Shown: positions 11,954 through 22,869 of the stretch, piece by piece | How positions within the stretch are numbered: the stretch's first letter is position 1 | Layout: the number at the start of each line of letters is the position of its first letter | Assembly: GCF_045679555.1 (NCBI RefSeq) | Contig: NC_092091.1 | Coordinates: forward strand, 16,887,072 to 16,951,071 | DNA length: 64,000 bases | Direction: 5' to 3' | Source of the DNA: Salvelinus alpinus | Taxonomy: Eukaryota > Chordata > Actinopteri > Salmoniformes > Salmonidae | The notes under the pieces: generated by a model | Database searches by the model: none | What the model was told of the DNA's origin: nothing | What the model saw: the letters and a program-made list of their open reading frames with translations, nothing else | Made by a program: the position numbers and the translations under genes

Positions 11954-14900
11954 TTAGTCCTCCTCTAACTGCTCCACCACTTTGCGGAGCTTGTCCACCA
12001 ACACTGAAACAGACAGACTTGATTACACAATCTGTCCTGGGTATTATAACACCTCTTAATGATGATGATCAGAATGGAAATAAGAAACAAGTATAACAGG
12101 ACAAATAGGAATCAATATGGAACAGGTGAAATAATTGTATGTAGGCCTACAGTATGTCATAATGTCTAGGCCTATTAGTTGTGTGTGTTGAAGGTATTAC
12201 CTCCTGCCGTTGGCCTGTGGAAGCTGTCATAGGAGCGACAGGCGTTGATCAGTTCTCCCAACTGTTTTGGGGAGTCTTCAGGAAGAGGTTCAGTATATTT
12301 GTCTTTACTCACCCTCTTTAACACCTCTTCTGGTAAGCAGTCTGATCAGAAGACAAGAGAAAACAGAAATGGAATGACAGATGTCTAAATATGACAGAGC
12401 AACCATTTGCTTATAGAGAGAGAGAAAATCCAACCATGCTATTTTCAGATGTATCATTGGCATTGCTGTTAGTAGAAAGGCTGTGTTTAATAAACACTAA
12501 CAGAGTTGACACACACCTCTGAAGGGAATCTCGCGGGTTGCAATCTCCCACAGGACAATGCCAAAACTGCAATGGACACAATTCAAACAGAGTGAGCTTG
12601 CAGTAGACTGAGGGCCTACATTAGACTAACAAATACCATTTCAACATAAAAAATTGAATGGGTTTGTGATTTTACATTCATTTACAATATCTGAGTGTGT
12701 GATGGAAAGCTGACCTGTACATCTCACAGGCTTTGTTGTAGGGGTTGTTGATACTCTCAAGCTGCTCCGGGGAGCTGTAGCATAAGGAGCTGCAGCATAA
12801 GGAGCAGCTCTTCCGGTCCTTAGACTTCTTCAACGAAGTCTCTGTTTTCGCCAGCTCCAAACCTCCTAGCTGACCACACAACAATTACATTGAGGTGGAG
12901 TACTTCGCCTATCACTTTGTAGTGCCAAACACACATGGATGTGTAGTGGAATGCATTAAACCTCATACCTTCACTCTGTACCCGGTATCTACTAGGAACT
13001 TGCTGCTGTTGATGCATCCATGCACTTGAAACTTCTTCTCAGACTGGTGTAATCTACAGTGAGAGAGGGATTAGCTAGTCATGTCAGGGTAGCTCAGTGT
13101 GATTAGGATACACTTTCTTGTTCTGTGAACTTTGGTGAGCGAGGCACAGGGCACAGATACAGTGTACCCATTATTTTAGTGAAGGGGAAACACCAGAGCA
13201 TACTGTATATTATTGGTGGGTAGAAGTTAATAGGTGGATCATAAGATGCATGAATAGCATCCAACGTTCCTCTGTTGAATTTAGCCAAATTGTACCCGAT
13301 GTGTACCCAGTGACATTTGGCTGTGGCAGGGGTGCGACCATCAGAGGTGTGACTTTATTAGCCAGCTTTTGGTGTCGCTTTCCACCACGCTGGTGGAACC
13401 CTTTCATGTCCGCCAACATTTCATGTTGAAGGTGTCTGTACTGGTTGCGACAGAGACCTTATTTAACATAAATGTATGATAGGCCAATTCCTTAGTTCAA
13501 ATTATATAAATTTAACACATTTATGGCAACGATATGGCAGAGATGGTGCTTCATGTGTAATAGGTGTACTGTCTGGGCTACGTGTGTAAGGCACAGGGTA
13601 AAGAGTGGTATACTGTACCTGTAAAGGCCTTGAGCTGCATCCAGACTCATGCGGGCCCTTCTGTCCCAGGGCAGCTTACTTTGGGAATCCAGCACCTCTC
13701 TTAGACTGCCCTTCTCACAAAACTCCATCACAATAAGGTAGTTTGGATTGGGACCTGCAGGACAACAAGGGTAGAGAAAAGGATGATTAAATGCAACAAG
13801 GGCACATCATCATCACATTTTGATATCATATCCTGCAATCACATGGTGATTATATCCCATCTCCTATTTGTTCAGCAACTATTTCACATACTGTAAAACA
13901 AATAGAGTAGCCCACTCACCGCACTCTTGCTGGACACAGATCCCAAACATTCGCAGGATGTTTGGCGACTCAAAGCGCTTCATAGTCTCCACCTCCTTTT
14001 TGAAGATGCTTCTCACCTGACTGCGTGGGACAAACATTACCGATTAGGAAAATAGATGTTTAGAACTGAAGTTTATACTACAATAATTCTGAGATGTCTT
14101 GTATGCTACACTACATACCTTGGGCTTGTGCTCCTTGGGTAGGTGTATCTTTTGATGGCTACTGTGAATTTGTTATACTCTCCTTTGTACAAAACTGAGT
14201 TTTCATTTTTTAATATGGGCTCTTTGGGCATGTCGTAGGTCAGCTCCTCTGGCTTAATCTCTCTGATGTCTTGAATTAAAATGCTGGGCTTCTGTACTGT
14301 AAATGGATAACACACAACAAAGCCAATAACATAAAGTCACACAGGCACTTAGGAACATAACACATCAATTACACAGATAACTCAAGGTACCACAGGACAA
14401 CACACAGTGTTGTAAAATACAGTGCGGATGGAGGGTGCTTGCCTGGTGCAGGATGCAAAACTGTGCTGTGTTTTGGGATCTGATTTGAATGACACATTGT
14501 TTACCATCCCATGCACATAATTTATCTGTGCAGAGTGCCGTCAATATAGTTTGTGTGAGTGGAACAATAGTGCTTGTAGTATCAAACAAAAACGTAGAAA
14601 GGTGTAAACCACACAGGAACAAACAGACTCTCAGCCCCTTTTTATCACCTGGGGCCTGTTGCACAAAAGTAGAATTAAGACATCCGGGATAAATGACTCA
14701 GCTGAGCTCAATGAAGCCAAAACATGTGCGTCCAGGCTTAATTGGTTGCACAAAGACCAAGCCAGGATGAGCAGACACGGATTCATTAAGCCAGGTGAAA
14801 CCAATCCTGGATAGGTGCGCGCTCACGGCTCACTCAAATAGACCCCGCCACAGATCACAGATTAACTGATTTACCATGGCAACTAGAGCCGCGTACTTTT

Positions 14901-15294
14901 CCCCGTCGGAAGCACAAATCCTCATGGAGGCATACGAGGAGGTAAAAGATATAATTAAGAAGAAAGGCAACACCGCCACAGTGATAAAGCAAAGAGAAAA
15001 AGCGTGGCAAAGTATTGCAGACCGCCTGAATGCGTAAGTAGTGCACAATTACACACTCACCGCTCCGCTGAAACATCACAATTACAATTCAAATATTTAA
15101 TTCACATCTCCAAAAATGCAGTTGTACTGTAATTATGAAACGGTTAAATTTTTAATTGAAATGCACTGCAGATATGAGTGAAATTGTGTAAAGTAACTCC
15201 ATCACACTGTATAAAGCTATGATACATTTTTTGATATTTTTACTGAAAACAAGACAAAAATACCAAGTAATTTTTTGCAGTGTGACTCCATTAA

Positions 15295-15332
<38 letters not shown>

Positions 15333-18300
15333 TAAACATGAACGGGCCAAAACGGACATGGCAGCAGGTCAAAATCAAATACAAGAACATTCTGCAGAAT
15401 GGTATGGTCCCTGACTAATATTTAACAAAGCACAAGCATATATTGTACCCAGAAGGTGCCTGCTCACACATTGTCTGTACTGTTTTAGCAGTGAAAAAGA
15501 ATACCCACAGACAAGGCACGGGTGGTGGGTCACCAAAGGCTGACTTTACCCCAGCAGAGGACATGGCCTTGGAGCTAAATAAAGGCAGGCCCGTCTTAGA
15601 GGGGATCCCTGGGGGGAAAGAGACGAGCATAGGTTCCTCCCAAGATGCCACCCGCTTCATTCAAGGTATGTCCTTCCATCTCTACATGGGATACAACCAC
15701 ATTCATATTGAATCAATTTGGACTGTCTGACTTTGGTTTACCTATTGCCTTGCAGTGTCTGGCAGCACTGTGTTCCTGTTAGAGCCACCAGCACAAGCAC
15801 CAGACGATGCTGATCCAGTGAGTACTCCATCAAAGGCATACTGTAGGCCTGGCATGTCTTGTCTACTAGCTTCAATATGAATCCGATTAAATGTGATAGG
15901 GTGAAGGCCCCAGTGCAGCAGCAACAGCACATGATGGAGACGATGATGAGGAGGAGACCATCTCTCTGGATTCCAGAAGGCATGAGGTATCATGTTAAGA
16001 CTGTGAAAGTACTATTTACTCTACAATGGTGAGGAGTCCTCATCAAAATCAAAAAATCTAATTTCTTTTACAGGACCCAGATGCTATACAGTGGGAAAAC
16101 CAGCCTGGCAACATAGTGCGTATTAATAAAAGGACACCACATCCTGCCAAATTCCAGCTGCGCTAATTGTATTGTGTTCACAGAGCTCACAAGCTATCAG
16201 AAAGTTGTATGGCAACCACCTCCGGCGCCAAATAGAACTGGCAGACATAGACATTCAGTACAAGAAGAAAAAGATGGAAAATCTTGCACTGGAGTCCGAA
16301 ATAAAAAAGAGGACAATTAGGAAACTGGACCTTGAAATAAAAAAACTTGAGAGGGAGGTGAGATATGCCTTCAATGTACACTGTATGCTAACTGTAACAC
16401 AAATGTATTAATCATTATTTTTCTTTCCTCCCCCAGCTCCAAGAAGATGACACAGCTCAAAATAAAAATTAGGTATATTCTCGTAAAGTCAAGTGAGCCA
16501 TGACATATGAGCTCTTATTGTGAGCACACAGGACGGTGGCATCTTTCTAAGGTTTTTTTTATTTTCCCAGCAATCAGTACAACCAAGTCATCGTTATAAG
16601 GCATCGCCCTCTTTTGCCCACCCCCCCAGCACCAGGTGTGGCCACTAGCCTATATGAAGGCCCAAAATTGTGTGTTCCTTTCTGCTCTGACAATGGCATG
16701 CCCATTCGTGCGAGATGTGGTGGATGAAGAAGCACTTGTGCTGAGGAGAGCCTTCAGGCGAGAAAGGGTCTTCAGGGACCGGTTGGACCCACTGGCCTTC
16801 CCTGATGACCATCTATATGAAAGATACAGGTTTTCTGCAGATGGCATCAGGTATCTATGCAGACTACTGGGTCCCAGGATTAAGCACCGCACTGCACGGA
16901 GCCATGCACTGAGTGTGGAGCAAATGGTTTGTGTGGCCTTGCGCTTTTTTGCTAGTGGAGCCTTCCTGTACTCAGTGGGGGATGCAGAACAGCTGAACAA
17001 GGCCACAATTTGCCGCACAATAAGGAGTGTGTGTCTGGCTATCAAAGCATTAGCAGATGTCTTCATCTCCTTCCCTGGCCACAGAAGACTCTGTGACATC
17101 AAAGAGGAGTTCTATAGGATTGCAGGTAAGAGGATCTACAAATTACAGGACAACTGTTAACACATAGTAGGATACTCATTACTTTGTGTGACAGGTTTCC
17201 CCAATGTCATTGGTGCAGTGGACTGCACACACATAAGGATAAAAGCCCCCTCAGGTGCCCATGAGGCCGATTTTGTGAATAGGAAATCCTTTCACAGCAT
17301 TAATGTTCAGGTGAACATAACTTTTTGATATTGTCCATTGACGAACACTCTGCATTGCCAGTGATGTGCATTGATTGGTGTAATATTCCTCATCTTATGA
17401 TTTCAGATGGTCTGCAATGCTGACTGTGTGATCAGCAATGTTGTGGCAAAATGGCCTGGCTCAGTCCATGACTCCAGAATCTTTCGGGCCTCTGAAATCT
17501 ATCAGTGCCTATCACAAGGTAAGCCACACAACCCCTATTTATAACCATCATGGCTGTGTCAAGAATATCACTGTGTTTATGAGGTAGTAATGATGAGATT
17601 TTGTGTTGACAGGTGAATTCTCTGGTGTGTTGCTGGGAGACAGGGGGTATGGCTGCCAGCCTTTTCTCCTGACACCTTTCACAGACCCCCAGGAAGCACA
17701 GCAGGCCTACAACCATGCCCATGCCAGGACCAGGGCCAGAGTTGAAATGACCTTTGGCCTCCTGAAGGCACGCTTTCACTGCCTTCACAAATTAAGGGTC
17801 AGCCCTGTTAGGGCATGTGATATTACTGTGGCTTGTGCTGTCCTCCACAATGTGGCCTGCCTGAGGAAGGAGAGGGCCCCCAGAGTGCCACCAGCCATGG
17901 ACTGGGACAATCCGGCAATCTTCCCTGATGACGACAGTGGTCGGCTGCTGAGGGACCAATATGTGTTGAATTATTTTAGTTAGTATGTGTGCTTTCAATT
18001 TTGGTTAAATATGTCCTGCGGTGGCAGAGGAATTTGGGTTTTTTTGGGTTCGTTTTTTGACGAATTTGGCCTCTTATGATGTTTGTGCGGTATACTGTGT
18101 GTAATACAAGGCTGCAGGGAGGCTACTGCATCCATTCATTTGTCTGTTCAGTTGATGTGTATGGATTTGTCCTGCATTTATTTTAGTGTGCAGACATGCA
18201 GGGTGTGTTATATACAGACCTTTGAATGTGTATGTATCATTTTGTATAATATGCTTGGATTCTGTGCTTTCCATCTTGTAGAGTCACTGTGACTTCAGTT

Positions 18301-21300
18301 TCGAAAGGAGCTGATGGTTTACCTGCTTTGTTTTGTCCTTATTCAATAAAGGAACATAATGTTACACATTGTGTTTTTATATTCATATGGAATGTGTATT
18401 TGTTTATATGACAGAGTACTAGGGCCACACTGAAGAAAAAGGATAAAGTCATAAATTTATGAGGCTGGTTCTTTCTGCAGAAAAGCTACATATTGTTTTT
18501 ACAGTTTTGATACTTATGACAATGTGATACTTAATATTCTGGCACATCAGCATGTCTTTGTTTATGAAACCATACTGAAGTACAATTTCACGAAATGCCC
18601 CACATCTGTCATTTTAACAACTGTCCTCCTTTAAAACAACTGGTTACAATATTATGACTTGTGTTTTTTTCCCCTCTGTGGCCCTAATATTCTATAATTT
18701 TATATATAGCCTTATAGTCTATGGGAAACTGTAAATTATCTAATGATAGCAACATCATCTAAAAATCATTTTTTATCCAAAATCATTGAAATTAATGATC
18801 ACAAACGTTTAAATAATAACAGTGGGTCTAGTTATATGTGATAACAATGTATAGTGAGCAGTGAAATAACTATTGGTTTCCATTTGTGGTGACTGCTGAC
18901 TGACATTAGGGATGAGATTAAATAGATCCTGGAATTTAGCCTGGTCTGGAGCAGGCTAGCTCCACAGAATAAATCTCCATGGTAATTTATACCATAACAT
19001 ATCCTCCTGCCCCCTATCCATCTTTAGTGCAACCGGATTACGGATCAATTGAGCCAGGATCACCAAGATATCCTGGCTTAATCCCTTATCCTAGTTTTGT
19101 GCAACAGGCCCCTGGTGCTAGTTGGGGAATGTGAGATTAATGAACACAGCAGTTGCTCAGAATCCAAATTAAATAGTAATTACCAAATGCCGTATGATGT
19201 TTGAATGTGATCAATTGGCAACAACTAAGGACAAAACTTTTTTAGTTACATTAAATTAGACATTTATCTATATAGGCTTACTTACAGGTTTCCAACATTG
19301 CTTTGATGTCTTTCACATCCTTTTTGGTGGAGTCCATTTTCTCATGCATTGTGTCCAATCTTTCCTTGGTGCCCTCCGCCAGAGACTGTAGCACTGTGGG
19401 TTATATTGGCACCGATATGACATTTTTGTCTCATAGATATTTTCCTTGCCAAAAAAAAACAGATACTGATAACCAATATTAAAAATGTTAGCTGCCTTAA
19501 GCATTCTAGTACTGTTAAATAGTTAACACACACACACACCCACACAGCGGTCTAAGGCACTGCATCTCAGTGCAAGAGGCGTCACTACAGTCCCTGGTTC
19601 AAATCCAGGCTGTATCACATCCGGACGTGATTGGGAGTCCCATAGGGCAGCGCACAATTGGCCCAGCGTTGTCCGGGCCATCATTGTAAATAAGAATTTG
19701 TTCTTAACTGACTTGCCTAGTTAAATAAAGGTTACATACACACTGACCAAATAGTTATTTTGTTGGCATTTACCTATGTCCCCATTACCAGTAAAACATA
19801 ATATAAACCTATTTCTTTCACTTACTTGCTGTGATGTTTCATTGTTCCTTTTTTTCCATTCTCAACCAGGATTTCTATGGAACGCCGTTTAGGTCTTTGG
19901 GTGTCAAAAAAGATACACGTCAAATAACACGACATAATCTGTTTCAGTAGCTATAGTTAGCTATCAAACTATATAGCTATGTGTCATCATCTAAAATAAC
20001 CCTAATTTATAAAACCGTTCTTATTTGATTAATGGTGGTCGGACCTATCTATGTGAAGATAGCCACAATAAGGATTAGCCACAATAGTGGACTTGTGGTT
20101 AGCCTTCAAAATAAAAGTGTGGTATAATTCTACTCTTTGTATTCATTTGCATCACTGTGAATGACATACTTTTATTTTGAAGGCAAAACGCAAATTCCAC
20201 TTTTGCGCTTAATCCTTATTGTGTCTAGCTTCACAGCACATAACCCGGTCCGGTCGAGCCTCACTAGCCAGATGAAGCTAGCTGGCTGCTTATAACGTTA
20301 GGTTTGGGCAACAGGGTTTAGTAGCTGGCTAGCTATTTATTTGCATGAACTTAAGTTCAATTTCAATAGGCAACCTAGCTAATACTTACTCACAAGGATT
20401 CCTAAATCATTGATAAGAATAATGAAAATGACTGCAGTTTCTACTGGTAATTGTTTTCAGGCTGGTTGTATTGGTGCTAGCTAGGTAACGTTAGCAAGCT
20501 AAGGCTAAGCTACCCCAGCAGTTGCGGTCGAACAAATTATGCTTTATTACCAACGCGGTATTGTAAACACATCGTTCGTTGCCGGTGTTTACTTGTTTGC
20601 TGACTTTTTTGTACAGCTTTGACAGTGCTACTGTATCTTTTTTTGACAGGCAAAGGCTGCGTTCCATCGGAAAAATAGTGCACCTTGTAGTGTTAACCGG
20701 TGCTCGACCAGTCGGCGAAAGCCAACATCACCCACGACAAAGAACGGTTGATTTTCAAGGGCAATGAATTCCATTATCTTGGCTTTAGTGGATTTTGCCT
20801 GAGTTGTCTCGCTGAAATTTTGTTTTGTTGACTGCTCGATCCACATAGCAGACATTGTGGGCTAGTTTAGGAATGCTGTGTTTCACGTATAGCGCAACAT
20901 TATGTGGCGTCATTACGTCACGTACCTTCGTTATATAGGCATGTACGTCAGCTTTGATATCAGTTTTGCACGTAGGCGTTAAACTAGACGTCGGCTAATA
21001 ACGACGTTGGCATTTTTAGCAACTAAAAAAAATAATTGGCCGATAACGATATGTTCACCGATATCGTGCATCCATAATTGGCACAATGTCACCTGCCTGA
21101 AATTGCCCCACCCCACATATGGTGTACCCTGTGTCTCACATTTTTGCAGCTCCAGACAATCAATCTCTCTGTCTTCCTCATCCTCTCTCCATCGTGTCGC
21201 CTCTTGAAACACCTGCTGTAGCTTCTGTCTCTGGTCCACCTGCAGGGCAAGCGAGAGCACCTGAGCTGCATCATTCAAGCGCTCATTCAAACTCTCAAAA

Positions 21301-21587
21301 TCATCTCCCTGGTCGTAGGCCTTCAGGATGCGCTTTAGGTAGCTGGCACTGGCGTATTTCTTAACCACATCCTGGGCAGATTCTAAGGTGAGTTTGAGCT
21401 CACTCAGGCCGTTCTCCACATGGGCAGGGTATTCCCCCAGCCCCTTCACCTTTACCGCCCTCACCAGCTCTTCCAAGGCTTTTACGCGCATACCCAAACG
21501 CTGACATCGCTTCTTGTTGGCTTTCACTTCACCACATAGAGAGTAGAGTTTCTCTGCTATGCCCAAGATGGGATCTATGATGTCCAT
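11954..21587 (-). CDS. mlkl: MLKL, mixed-lineage kinase domain-like pseudokinase
   Basis: Ten coding exons join with consistent phases: 21140-21587, 19286-19393, 14119-14296, 13920-14020, 13619-13754, 12969-13053, 12715-12869, 12517-12566, 12201-12341 and 11954-12003, giving 483 residues (human 471). The first exon encodes the N-terminal four-helix bundle ([20 protein letters not shown] onwards), which in the family permeabilises the plasma membrane during necroptosis; the second continues the brace helices. The pseudokinase domain follows: ATP-site lysine in [35 protein letters not shown], and [15 protein letters not shown]. It should be catalytically dead: the catalytic-loop HRD is HGC and the DFG position reads GLE ([12 protein letters not shown]). 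MLKL is activated by RIPK3 phosphorylation of the loop after this point, which here is Ser/Thr/Lys/Cys-rich. The ATG follows an acceptor (TCTTTCTCCAG|CC ATG), so a 5' non-coding exon lies upstream. Confidence 0.95.
14876..16472 (+). CDS. Harbinger Myb/SANT-like DNA-binding accessory protein
   Basis: Eight exons join in phase without a stop: 14876-15033, 15331-15401, 15489-15665, 15756-15817, 15900-15986, 16074-16115, 16184-16357 and 16437-16472, giving 268 residues. The N-terminus is a trihelix/Myb-SANT-like domain ([15 protein letters not shown], then [11 protein letters not shown], then [15 protein letters not shown]), followed by an acidic linker and a C-terminal lysine/glutamate-rich coiled coil ([18 protein letters not shown]). 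In Harbinger elements this protein binds the transposon ends and carries the transposase into the nucleus. It is encoded upstream of the transposase on the same strand. Function is assigned from the family, and expression is unknown. Confidence 0.88.
16693..17983 (+). CDS. Harbinger transposase (HARBI1-like, DDE nuclease)
   Basis: Four exons join in phase: 16693-17125, 17195-17310, 17407-17518 and 17613-17983, giving 343 residues with no stop or frameshift. An N-terminal helical region ([17 protein letters not shown], and the helix-turn-helix-like [17 protein letters not shown]) precedes the catalytic core. The acidic triad is visible as [16 protein letters not shown] and [13 protein letters not shown]. 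The start is the ATG of MACPFV; an in-frame ATG at 16636 would add 19 residues. All three intron phases match and catalytic positions are kept, so the element may be recently active or still capable of transposition. Domesticated HARBI1 is a less likely reading because both terminal repeats are present. Confidence 0.92.
19413..21076 (-). mobile_element. hAT transposon relic filling mlkl intron 1
   Basis: An 8-bp direct duplication ATTGGCAC lies at 19405-19412 and 21077-21084, the target-site length of hAT elements. The right end, read inward on the minus strand, is TATGGATGCACGATATCGG, a hAT-style terminus; the left end is eroded (CGATATGACATTTTT). A minus-strand transposase remnant at 20628-20855 contains [20 protein letters not shown] and FRRLVEH, as in hAT/ZBED transposases. 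A SINE is nested at 19550-19735. The rest is decayed. Confidence 0.8.
19550..19735 (+). repeat. tRNA-derived SINE in hAT relic
   Basis: The head GCGGTCTAAGGCACTGCATC with the B box GGTTCAAATCC is followed by CCCATAGGGCAGCGCACAAT and the tail CTTGCCTAGTTAAATAAAGGT. The tail is shared with the HpaI-type copies but the head is different, so this is a second SINE type. Confidence 0.8.
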
Positions 21588-21606
21588 GGCTGGAGAAAGA
21601 AGAAAT

Positions 21607-22094
21607 TGTTAGGAATTTTGTTAATAAAAAATTTAAACAATTTCTAGCTTTAGATAAAACTATAACTAATTGAACTCTGCACGCCTGGTGAAAAGAGATT
21701 TGTGTTGTGGGTTATAAAATAAGCAGAAAGGGTCGTTAAACTATGGTTGAACTGACCCAACTTAGCCCTGAGATGTTTAGATATAGTAGTGAGTAACTTT
21801 TTAGGTCTTCCATTATCTTGAGTTGTCTGCTAAAGTGGTAATAAATTATAGTGAGCCTTCAGGAGGATAGATTATATTGTGTGTCATGTGTGTGCGCTGG
21901 GAAATTGGAATGAACTTTTGAACCTGTTTTCTATTTGTCAGGACGAGGAGATTTATTCTGTAACCTATGACGTCATATCTTGTATATAAACCTGTTGTTT
22001 ATGGTCAAATGGTAGCGTGCTCCGAGAATAAATACTATTATCTAATTTTAATAAGACTGTATCCGGTCTATTTTATGTTAATAAGTATCTTACA
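21607..22094 (+). mobile_element. Solo LTR with a promoter-like core
   Basis: The unit runs TGTTAGGAATTTTG to TATCTTACA. AAAT precedes it and AAAT also follows ...CTTAC, so a 4-bp target duplication is likely but the exact end is ambiguous by one base. Inside are a perfect cAMP-response-type palindrome TGACGTCA (21969-21976), a TATA-like GTATATAAAC shortly after it, and GAGAATAAATAC as a poly(A) signal, in the expected U3-R-U5 order on the plus strand. No internal retroviral region adjoins it. It begins 20 bp upstream of the mlkl start codon, on the opposite strand. Confidence 0.7.
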
Positions 22095-22436
22095 AATTCT
22101 TATAAATAGACAGATTGATTTTAATTAATGAATACATTAGAGGAATTATTTAATTCCCTCAACAGAAATGCATTCGACAAGGTCTTCCCAAAACATAGCT
22201 CTGAGAAAGTCTATCTACCAAAGCGTATATACAGTACAGTATACTAACTTGTTGACAGAGCACAAACCTTGTTCAACAATTCATGTTGAACCCATCCCAT
22301 AGCAGCCTTACAAGTTCTGGCGACATCTCTCCCACTACAAATCAGTTAGACATTTTATGTGCAGATTGTATGTGTGTAGGCATTGTTACCACCTGAGGGC
22401 ATTGATGATATCAGCTGAAACGACTACATCAGGTTT

Positions 22437-22622
22437 TCAGGGGTGTATTCATTACGTAAACCGTTTCCCATATAAAAAGCAAACGGAAAGAAACTGGGAG
22501 TGACCTACCTGAATTTGTTCAATAGAAACTCATTTGCGTTTTCTGTTTGGAGTAAACAGTTTGTTGCAAAACATTTAGCAACAGATTAAATGTTTGGCAA
22601 AAGTATCGGCGTAATGAATACA
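22437..22622. repeat. Dispersed repeat (second copy of the 8745-8870 family)
   Basis: GGGGTGTATTCATTACGTAAACCG, AATTTGTTCAATAGAAACT and TTTCTGTTTGGAGTAAACAG match the fragment upstream of rfwd3. This copy is longer at its left end. Confidence 0.6.
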
Positions 22623-22869
22623 GCACAGGTGTTTTCTTGACCATAACCACTTATTTCCCACAAGCTATTTTGGCACTGAGTAATGTCAGATAATGTCTTT
22701 TGAAAACTAGTCAGGAAGAGGAAGGGAAACTTGCTTATCCCTGATACACATCTGATGTGAGGTACTAATGAGCTGTTTGAGTTCTTGCGAAAGCTGAGGG
22801 AAGTTTATTTCGCCTTAATTTCAAAAGAAATTATCACTAGTCTTGACAAACAATAAGGGCAGGTTTCCC

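Larger units (their letters stand above)
14651..19112 (+). mobile_element. PIF/Harbinger DNA transposon, apparently autonomous
   Basis: The terminal inverted repeats are GGGGCCTGTTGCACAAAA at 14651 and its complement ending at 19112; the right end extends the pairing with ACTAGGATAAGGGATTAAGCC. The interior holds, on the same strand, a Myb/SANT-like accessory gene and a HARBI1-type transposase, both uninterrupted once introns are removed. A (GT)n tract lies at 15298-15328 and an AATAAA near 18345 after the transposase. The element sits antisense in mlkl intron 2. I could not settle the 3-bp target duplication. Confidence 0.92.

Noticed and set aside
16650-17102. A 150-codon antisense frame over the Harbinger transposase
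   Set aside because: It is a shadow of the spliced, catalytically recognisable plus-strand transposase.
21607-22094. The solo LTR as a member of the provirus 2 LTR family (same 488-bp length, TGTTAG/TTACA ends)
   Set aside because: The internal sequences do not match in either orientation; equal length appears to be a coincidence.
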